Positions 45,511-51,426 of a stretch of DNA of 51,426 bases are shown one piece after another. The notes under the pieces are model-generated. The model made no database searches. It was not told the DNA's origin and worked only from the letters and a program-made list of their open reading frames with translations. Both the position numbers and the translations under genes were made by a program. Each line of letters begins with the position of its first letter. The stretch's first letter is position 1. Source of the DNA: Ramlibacter sp. (GTDB lineage: Bacteria; Pseudomonadota; Gammaproteobacteria; Burkholderiales; Burkholderiaceae_C); contig NZ_JARXAB010000180.1 in assembly GCF_029866045.1 (NCBI RefSeq), forward strand, positions 1-51,426. Direction: 5' to 3'.

Positions 45511-46185
45511 ATGATCGACACGCCCAAGCTCACCGCTCGCCAGCAGCAGATTCTGGACCTGATCCAGAGCGCCATTGCTCGAACAGGCGCGCCACCCACG
45601 CGGGCTGAAATCGCCGCTGAACTCGGATTCAAATCCGCCAACGCGGCAGAAGAACACCTTCAGGCATTGGCCCGCAAGGGCGTGATTGAGCTTGTGAGTG
45701 GTACCTCCCGTGGCATCCGCCTGCGCGGCGAAGCCCTGCGCGCCATCAACGAGTCCCGGATCAAGCAGTTCTCCTTGCCCCTACAAAGCCTCGCCCAGCT
45801 AGCGCTGCCCCTCATCGGCCGCGTTGCGGCGGGCTCACCGATTCTGGCGCAGGAGCATGTGGACCAAACCTACTATGTAGAGAGCAGCCTGTTTCAGCGC
45901 CGCCCCGACTACCTGCTCAAGGTCCGAGGCATGTCAATGCGCGACGCAGGCATCATGGACGGCGACCTCTTGGCCGTGCAGGCCACCAAAGACGCCAAGA
46001 ACGGCCAGATCGTCGTGGCCCGCTTGGGTGACGAGGTCACCGTCAAGCGGTTCAAGCGCAACCGTGACCAGATTGAGCTTCATCCCGAGAACCCCGACTA
46101 CCCCACGATCGTGGTGGAGCCCGGTGAGCCCTTTGAAATCGAAGGGCTTGCAGTCGGTCTCATCCGCAACACCATGCTGATGTAG
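45511..46185 (+). CDS. lexA: SOS response repressor LexA
   Basis: LexA (224 aa) represses DNA-damage genes and self-cleaves on RecA filaments. The N-terminal winged helix ([36 protein letters not shown]) is followed by the cleavage site VAAGSP (Ala107-Gly108) and the Ser142/Lys179 dyad in [13 protein letters not shown] and [16 protein letters not shown] precedes the ATG by ten bases. Twin LexA boxes upstream indicate autorepression. Confidence 0.97.
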   Translation: MIDTPKLTARQQQILDLIQSAIARTGAPPTRAEIAAELGFKSANAAEEHLQALARKGVIELVSGTSRGIRLRGEALRAINESRIKQFSLPLQSLAQLALPLIGRVAAGSPILAQEHVDQTYYVESSLFQRRPDYLLKVRGMSMRDAGIMDGDLLAVQATKDAKNGQIVVARLGDEVTVKRFKRNRDQIELHPENPDYPTIVVEPGEPFEIEGLAVGLIRNTMLM

Positions 46186-46787
46186 GACCCCCAGTTTCTT
46201 GGCGTTCCGCAGGTGGCGGGCGTATGGTCCCTTGAGGCCATCACCCTGTGCGACGCCTTTCCGGCCAATCCTGCCTGTGTCTCACCCTTCTTGATTCGTT
46301 CGAGGACTTCACATGGCAATCGCACTTCCTCTCATCATCGAACTCTTTCATGGTCTCGACCGTGCAGTTCAGTGGCTTTCTGGCAGCAGCGCAGCGCCTG
46401 ACCACCAGGACCCGGGCTGTACCGGCCACCCCGAAGACGGGAGCGGTTCTGGCGAGATCCGCCGTGTGCGCCAGCCCCATCACGCACTCGCTCGGTGCCT
46501 GCCCCATACCACCCCTGCACCTGCGGCCCGCCATTGGCGTGGGCCGATCGGGCCGCTGCGGCTGCACCCGGCCCGCAAGGGCTGGCGGCCAGCGGCGCCC
46601 GGCGTTCGCTGACTCGGTCCAGGGAAGCGTCACCGCTTTCCCCACGCCCGCCGTCCGAGTCCAGACGCTTGGCTGGAAGGCTGGCGCTCGATGATCGACC
46701 GGTCATCGGGCGAATTTCGCTCGATGAACCCTCGGGTAAGCAGGCCGCGACGGCCGGAGGACAAGCGATCAGGGCACAATTGCCCGT
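46186..46787. other. 602-bp region after lexA with no convincing gene
   Basis: The interval holds only short overlapping reading frames in several phases, none with a recognisable domain. The best candidate is listed separately. I see no terminator hairpin with a T-run after lexA and no further LexA box. Confidence 0.5.
46350..46694 (+). CDS. Doubtful small hypothetical protein downstream of lexA
   Basis: A 114-aa frame from ATG 46350 (MVSTVQFSGFLAAAQRLTTR) to TGA has third-position G+C of roughly 80%, as real genes here do. It has five cysteines (two in CGC) and no known motif. There is no ribosome-binding site. A second plus-strand frame (46313-46612) and a minus-strand frame (46241-46645) overlap it, so at most one is real. 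The only argument for it is position: it lies directly after lexA, where SOS-linked small genes are often found. Confidence 0.25.
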   Translation: MVSTVQFSGFLAAAQRLTTRTRAVPATPKTGAVLARSAVCASPITHSLGACPIPPLHLRPAIGVGRSGRCGCTRPARAGGQRRPAFADSVQGSVTAFPTPAVRVQTLGWKAGAR

Positions 46788-47795
46788 ATGAATATCGTGA
46801 TCCTTGACGACTATCAGGATGCGGTGCGCAAGCTGCGTTGCGCCGCCAAACTTGAGTCCTATCCGGCCAAGGTTTATACCAACACGGTCAAGGGAATTGG
46901 CCAATTGTCGGTGCGGCTGCGCGATGCAGATGTGATCGTGCTCATTCGAGAGCGCACCCATATCAGCCGACAACTGCTGGAAAAACTGCCCCGGCTCAAA
47001 CTCATCTCCCAGACTGGGCGCCTGGGTCCCCATGTCGACGTCGCGGCGTGCACGGATCGAGGCATTGTCGTCACCGAGGGCGTGGGCTCGCCGGTCGCGC
47101 CAGCCGAACTCACCTGGGCGCTCGTGATGGCCGCCATGCGCAGGCTGCCCCAGTACATTGCCACGCTCAAGCATGGCGCTTGGCAGCAGTCGGGCATGAA
47201 AGCGGCGTCCATGCCCGCCAATTTCGGTCTCGGGCAGGTCTCGCGCGGCAAAACATTGGGCATCTGGGGCTATGGTCGGATCGGGCAGTTGGTCGCTGGT
47301 TATGGCAAGGCCTTCGGGATGAAGGTCTTGGTCTGGGGCAGTCACGCCTCACGCAGCCGGGCAGAAGCAGACGGGTACAGCGCGGCAGCCAGCCGGGACG
47401 AGTTCTTTTCAGTGTCCGATGTGCTCAGTATCCATTTGCGCCTGAACGAAGAGACGCAGGGGATCGTCACCCTCGAGGATCTGAGCCGGATGAAGCCCAC
47501 CGCGCTTTTTGTCAACACATCACGGGCCGAGTTGGTCGAGCCGGATGCACTCATCGCCGGCCTTAACCGGGGCCGCCCAGGCATGGCGGCGATCGACGTC
47601 TTCGAGAGCGAGCCGATCCTGCAAGGGCATGCGCTTCTGCGCCTGGAGAACTGCATCTGCACACCGCATATCGGCTATGTGGAGCAGGAGTCCTACGAGC
47701 TCTACTTTGGGGCTGCCTTCGAAAACGTGGTGAATTTCATCCAAGGGCAACCCACCCAGGTGGTCAACCCTGCGGCGCTCCAAGTCCGCCGCTGA
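46788..47795 (+). CDS. D-2-hydroxyacid dehydrogenase (NAD-dependent)
   Basis: A 335-aa member of the D-isomer-specific 2-hydroxyacid dehydrogenase family (phosphoglycerate/glyoxylate/lactate-type). The NAD motif is LGIWGYGRIGQLVAGYG near residues 158-174. The catalytic Arg is in NTSRAELVE, the Glu in DVFESEPI and the His in CTPHIGYVEQ. Its substrate cannot be read from sequence. CACAAT lies at 46775-46780, seven bases before the ATG, and there is no Shine-Dalgarno. Confidence 0.92.
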   Translation: MNIVILDDYQDAVRKLRCAAKLESYPAKVYTNTVKGIGQLSVRLRDADVIVLIRERTHISRQLLEKLPRLKLISQTGRLGPHVDVAACTDRGIVVTEGVGSPVAPAELTWALVMAAMRRLPQYIATLKHGAWQQSGMKAASMPANFGLGQVSRGKTLGIWGYGRIGQLVAGYGKAFGMKVLVWGSHASRSRAEADGYSAAASRDEFFSVSDVLSIHLRLNEETQGIVTLEDLSRMKPTALFVNTSRAELVEPDALIAGLNRGRPGMAAIDVFESEPILQGHALLRLENCICTPHIGYVEQESYELYFGAAFENVVNFIQGQPTQVVNPAALQVRR

Positions 47796-47858
47796 ACCTG
47801 GTGCAGGGCGGGGCGCGCTCTGCACCCCACCCTACGGCGCGGACCCTCACTGGTTTGA

Positions 47859-49802
47859 TCAGGCGCCGCCACGCCCGCCGCCGCGACCGAACGTCTTGGC
47901 GGCATCCGGACCGGTGTCCAGATCAAAGTTGATCAGTTCGTCCGGATCCGGTCCGAGCGGTGACCCTGGCCTTCTGTCTCGGCGCGGATCCGGAGCCGAT
48001 GAAGGCTGTGCCAGCACCTCGTCGAGGTCGATATCCAAAGCCCGCCGACTGCCGCCAGCGCCAAGCCGCGACGACATTGCTGCTGCGGAGGGCCTATCGA
48101 CAGAAGTCCAGGGAAGGGCTGATGAGGTGGGAGCGCCCCCGCTCGCAGAGCCAAGCTGCTGGGCAATTTGATGCAGGAACAGCAAGTCCCGGTAGGCCTG
48201 CAAGCCCAGCGAACGACCGGAGGCGCCGTCGCCTGTCACTTCGACAATTCCGTCATTGATCAGGTCGACCACCGCCGGATCCGGCCACAAGGCCTCAATG
48301 CGCGCGAGTAAAACCGGGTGATCCTCAAGGCCGCGGGGGTCATCATCGAAGGCGTCGAAATTCGGCAAACGAATCTTGAACAGCCACTCGAAGTCATGCC
48401 GCAGCTTGTCATAGTCCTCCTGGCGCCCCAGTTTGTGGTGGAGTGCCAGAAGGTCGAGCCAAGCCATGGCACTGGTCTTCGGATGGGTTTCGATGTGTGT
48501 ACGCAGCACCTCGATGGCACGGTCGTCCTCGCCCAAGGCAATAAAGAACTCCGCCTCCTGCTGGATGTCACTCAGCTCCAAAGTGCTGACCGCCAGCGAC
48601 TCTGGCTGCCGCTGGTCGAATTCGTCGGGCGCTGGCGCCACGGCGCTCGGCCCAGAACCAATCCCCGGCAACCGGCCGGTGGCGATCAGAGAGGACGGAC
48701 GCAGCGGCTCAGGAGCACCGCCGGAGGGAGACATGAACCCGTTTGAATTCACGCCCGAAGTCCGCCCTGGCGAAACAGGGCTGGGCTCACTCTGGGCGAC
48801 AGGGTCCTCTGCGCCGCCGATGGGCCCTGCCGGCTCTTGCCACCAAACGGCGGCTCGGCCAGCCGTCCCCCGCCGCCACGCCAGCGCGGCCAACCCCAAT
48901 GACAACAGGCAGGCCAGCGCCAGGCCGTACACCATCGGGTTCGCCATACGCCCGCGCTCGCTCTCAACGAGTTGGGCACGCAAGTCTGAGGTGCTGGCCT
49001 GGCTGCGAGCCAGCGCGTCCTGTAGCTTGCGGACCTCGTCTTCGAGGGCCATCACCCGGTTGCCCTCCGCGGGGCTTGACGCACCTAGCGCCGCACTGGC
49101 GGCACTGGCGGCACTGGCTGATCCCAAGGGCCGGGCAGCGGGGGCAGGACTGGCCCCAGAAGTACCGGTCAGGGGTGCGATGGCAAGGGGGTCTAACTGG
49201 AGTCGAGGACGATCAGCCGTCGCCGAGCGCATCGGCGCAGGCCGTTGCGCAAGTGCCGCCGCACTCGCAGCGGTTCGAGCGGGCTGGGCCGCATCCTGGG
49301 AAAGCGGCGTGACGGCAGCCGCATTCGCATTCGCACTCGGTGCCGGGCTGTGCTGTGCCGCATCAACCGGAAGAGTCGCAACGGGCGCAACAGTCGCAGG
49401 CGTGGCAGGCCCTGCCAGACTTTCCGCGGCAGGCTCCTCGGCCAGCAGGATGAAACGTCGGGTCAGTTTCTGGGCGCACCCGATCCGTACCTGAACCGTA
49501 GCAAACGGCTCGTCGAGCGGCTGCGCCGCCCGAACCCGAAGACGCAGGCCATCCCCGACACCCAAGACCTGTACATCGACCAGGCGGGATCCCAGCCGCA
49601 GGTCTCCGTAGCTCACCTCAGCCTCCGCGCAGAGGTCGGCTGGATCCATCCCGGCATCCAGACCGATCGGCACCAGAACCTCGAGGGGACGGCCCAGAAC
49701 CGCCGCCCCTTGGTGCCGACCGATGGTCAGTGCCGAACTGGCCACTGCGCCCCCCAGCAGCGCTGCGAGGGCAAGACTACGTAAGACGTTATTAATGCTC
49801 AT
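47859..49802 (-). CDS. FimV/HubP-like polar hub protein
   Basis: A 647-aa protein with FimV-like architecture. It has a signal peptide (LRSLALAALLGGAVASSALT), an N-terminal domain with the FimV-type phrase VLGRPLEVLVPIGLDAG, an Ala/Pro-rich linker with Ser-Ala repeats (about 140-245), a short coiled coil (MALEDEVRKLQDALARSQ), one membrane segment (MVYGLALACLLSLGLAALAW, about 290-309), and a cytoplasmic TPR-like region (AEFFIALGEDDRAIEVLRTH). FimV proteins organise cell poles, type IV pili and peptidoglycan contacts. A LysM motif is not obvious. The ATG has no ribosome-binding site and lies within a perfect inverted repeat. Confidence 0.82.
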   Translation of the reverse strand: MSINNVLRSLALAALLGGAVASSALTIGRHQGAAVLGRPLEVLVPIGLDAGMDPADLCAEAEVSYGDLRLGSRLVDVQVLGVGDGLRLRVRAAQPLDEPFATVQVRIGCAQKLTRRFILLAEEPAAESLAGPATPATVAPVATLPVDAAQHSPAPSANANAAAVTPLSQDAAQPARTAASAAALAQRPAPMRSATADRPRLQLDPLAIAPLTGTSGASPAPAARPLGSASAASAASAALGASSPAEGNRVMALEDEVRKLQDALARSQASTSDLRAQLVESERGRMANPMVYGLALACLLSLGLAALAWRRGTAGRAAVWWQEPAGPIGGAEDPVAQSEPSPVSPGRTSGVNSNGFMSPSGGAPEPLRPSSLIATGRLPGIGSGPSAVAPAPDEFDQRQPESLAVSTLELSDIQQEAEFFIALGEDDRAIEVLRTHIETHPKTSAMAWLDLLALHHKLGRQEDYDKLRHDFEWLFKIRLPNFDAFDDDPRGLEDHPVLLARIEALWPDPAVVDLINDGIVEVTGDGASGRSLGLQAYRDLLFLHQIAQQLGSASGGAPTSSALPWTSVDRPSAAAMSSRLGAGGSRRALDIDLDEVLAQPSSAPDPRRDRRPGSPLGPDPDELINFDLDTGPDAAKTFGRGGGRGGA

Positions 49803-49830
49803 CTGTGTAGCTATTTTTACACAGATGAGC
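49797..49830 (-). promoter_or_regulatory. 13-bp perfect inverted repeat over the fimV-like start codon
   Basis: GCTCATCTGTGTA (49797-49809), 8-bp centre, TACACAGATGAGC (49818-49830). The start codon (49800-49802) is inside one arm. On the minus strand the centre and its edge read GTAAAAATAGC, a possible -10 (TAAAAA), with TTGCTT 15 bp further upstream. It could be an operator over a near-leaderless promoter or an mRNA hairpin hiding the start codon. Confidence 0.8.
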
Positions 49831-49983
49831 CAATAAGCAACGATTCTTTACTTATCTTTTTGACTGTTAGCCCCCTGCACCCAGAAGCGGCCGTGCAGTC
49901 CGAAAGGCTGGCCGGTCGCCTCCGCGACCGGGCCCCACGCGCCCCCGCCCAAATGGCCCCGACCCCACCCGATAATTCGCTGT

Positions 49984-51426
49984 ATGGAACACAACTTCCT
50001 CACAGTCGCCGTGATCGGTACCGGGGCAATGGGCCGGGGCATCGCCCAGATGGCTGCCCAAGCGGGCTGCCAGGTACGTCTTTTTGACCAGCAAGCCGGC
50101 GCGGCGGACGCGGCCAGGCATTACATACAGGGCCAATGGGAGCGCCTGCGCGAGAAGGGCAAACTCGATTCGGCCCAGGTCGAGGGCCTCAGCGGCAAGC
50201 TGCAGGGCGTCGACGCCTTGGAGGGCTTGGCCGGCTGCGACCTCGCCATCGAGGCGATCGTCGAGCGCCTCGATGCCAAGCGCCAGTTGTTCGCGACGCT
50301 GGAAACGCTGCTTGCGCCAGACGCAGTGCTGGCCAGCAACACCTCCTCCCTGTCAATCACCGCCCTGGGTGCAGGGGTCCAGCGGCCTGAGCGCCTGGTT
50401 GGCCTGCATTTTTTCAATCCGGTGCCGCTGATGAAGGTGGTCGAGGTCATCCCCGGGCTGCGTACCAACCCGCAGGTCTGCCAGCGCCTGGCGGCCCTGG
50501 TGCGGGCGATGGGCCACACGCCTGTGCAGGCCCATGACACGCCCGGCTTCATCGTGAACCACGCCGGGCGGGCCTACAACACCGAGGCCCTGCGGATCGT
50601 CTCGGAGGGCATCGCCGACTTCGCCACCATCGACCGCATCCTGCGCGACCAGGTCGGCTTCCGGCTCGGTCCCTTCGAGCTGATGGACCTGACCGGTCTG
50701 GACGTGTCGCATCCGGTGATGGAGTCGATCTACCACCAGTACTACGAGGAGCCCCGCTACCGCCCCAGCGCGATCGCTGCCCAACGCGTGGCAGGCGGCA
50801 TCGTGGGTCGCAAGACAGGGGCAGGCTTCTATCGGTACACAAACAACCAGGCCGAGGTATCGCCCGAGCCGGCTACGCCGCAGATGGCGGAAATCCCGCC
50901 CGTCTGGGTGTCGCCGCGCGCAGCCCGGCGCGCCGAGCTGCTGCAACTGCTCAAGGACCTGGGCGCCCGCATCGAAACCGGCGCCTCGCCCTCGCCCCAG
51001 GCCCTGACCCTGGTGGCGCCCCTCGGCTTTGACGTCACCACGGTCGCGGTCGTCGACCGGCACGACCCCGCACGTACCGTCGGCATCGACCTGCTGATCG
51101 AAGACGCCGCCACACGGCGCCGGGTACTGGCCACCAACCCGGCGACGCGGCTGGACATGCGCGATGCGGCCCACGCCCTCTTCGCACGCGACGGCAAGCC
51201 GGTGAGCGTGATCCGTGACTCCGGCGGCTTTGTGACCCAGCGGGTGGTCGCCAGCATCGTCAACCTCGCCAGTGACATCTGCCAGCAGGGCATCTGCACA
51301 CCTGCCGATCTGGAGACCGCGGTCACGCTGGGCCTGGGCTATCCGCTGGGCCCCTTGGCCATGGGCGACCGATGGGGCGGCGCCAGCATCCTGGAGGTGC
51401 TGTTCAACATGCAAACCGTCTACGGT
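49984..51426 (+). CDS. 3-hydroxyacyl-CoA dehydrogenase (partial, C-terminus outside the window)
   Basis: An NAD-dependent fatty-acid or phenylacetate beta-oxidation enzyme (PaaH/PaaC- or FadB-domain-like). 481 codons are visible with no stop. The Rossmann motif is VAVIGTGAMGRGIAQMAAQ near residues 8-26; SNTSSLSITAL, GLHFFNPVPLMKVVEVI and DTPGFIVNHAGRAYNTEAL carry the catalytic Ser, His and Asn. After the first C-terminal domain (to about 285) a second, more divergent one follows, ending here at LGYPLGPLAMGDRWGG, the two-domain layout of PaaH-type proteins. GATAAT lies seven bases before the ATG and there is no Shine-Dalgarno. Confidence 0.93.
   Translation, partial: MEHNFLTVAVIGTGAMGRGIAQMAAQAGCQVRLFDQQAGAADAARHYIQGQWERLREKGKLDSAQVEGLSGKLQGVDALEGLAGCDLAIEAIVERLDAKRQLFATLETLLAPDAVLASNTSSLSITALGAGVQRPERLVGLHFFNPVPLMKVVEVIPGLRTNPQVCQRLAALVRAMGHTPVQAHDTPGFIVNHAGRAYNTEALRIVSEGIADFATIDRILRDQVGFRLGPFELMDLTGLDVSHPVMESIYHQYYEEPRYRPSAIAAQRVAGGIVGRKTGAGFYRYTNNQAEVSPEPATPQMAEIPPVWVSPRAARRAELLQLLKDLGARIETGASPSPQALTLVAPLGFDVTTVAVVDRHDPARTVGIDLLIEDAATRRRVLATNPATRLDMRDAAHALFARDGKPVSVIRDSGGFVTQRVVASIVNLASDICQQGICTPADLETAVTLGLGYPLGPLAMGDRWGGASILEVLFNMQTVYG

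Overview
The window is a compact, GC-rich stretch of a betaproteobacterial chromosome. It fits Burkholderiales, probably near Comamonadaceae or the Leptothrix/Rubrivivax group; I infer this from gene order (dapC-dapD-dapE-prmB; exbB-exbD-lpxK-Trm112-kdsB-adk; clpA-clpS-csp-icd) and not from a search. Almost all of it is core-genome coding sequence. I see one tRNA, no rRNA, no CRISPR array, no insertion sequence and no prophage.

Layout. 1-1779: 5' part of smc (minus). 2000-6255: lysine/diaminopimelate genes dapC, dapD, dapE, then prmB. 6261-9026: a vapBC toxin-antitoxin pair whose last gene overlaps an ABC-F ATPase gene. 9209-10567: a metallo-beta-lactamase/beta-CASP enzyme. 10698-12215: a 505-aa protein I do not recognise, closed by a perfect hairpin. 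12346-16333 (minus): tolB-pal-cpoB-tcdA, then tRNA-Lys(UUU). 16330-23960: an LPS/glycan locus in two divergent arms: two family-2 glycosyltransferases overlapping into tolB on the minus strand, and galE-msbA-heptosyltransferase-GT25-O-antigen ligase on the plus strand with 1-4 bp overlaps. 23988-31295 (minus): yebC-purD-hemF-nadD-rsfS-rlmH-maf-rng. 31565-34338 (minus): clpS-clpA, divergent from a cold-shock gene. 35122-37974: icd, two tiny secreted Lys/Ala-rich proteins and an exported DUF192 protein. 38067-39988 (minus): xseA and sodB. 40414-44339 (plus): exbB-exbD-lpxK-Trm112-kdsB-adk. 44367-46185: divergent asparaginase and lexA sharing two LexA boxes. 46788-47795: a D-2-hydroxyacid dehydrogenase. 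47859-49802 (minus): a FimV-like protein. 49984-end: a 3-hydroxyacyl-CoA dehydrogenase.

Much of the window serves the cell envelope: precursor supply (DAP, KDO activation, lipid A 4'-kinase), lipid A flipping (MsbA), core and O-antigen assembly, Tol-Pal outer-membrane integrity, and the polar hub FimV. A second theme is ribosome and RNA maintenance (PrmB, ABC-F, RsfS, RlmH, RNase G, TcdA, tRNA-Lys).

The most interesting unexplained items are the 505-aa orphan protein, the pair of secreted Lys/Ala-rich microproteins, a histone-H1-like tail on RsfS, a perfect 13-bp dyad over the fimV start codon, twin LexA boxes abutting the asparaginase gene, and a recurrent -10-like hexamer 6-7 nt before start codons that lack a ribosome-binding site (candidate leaderless mRNAs).
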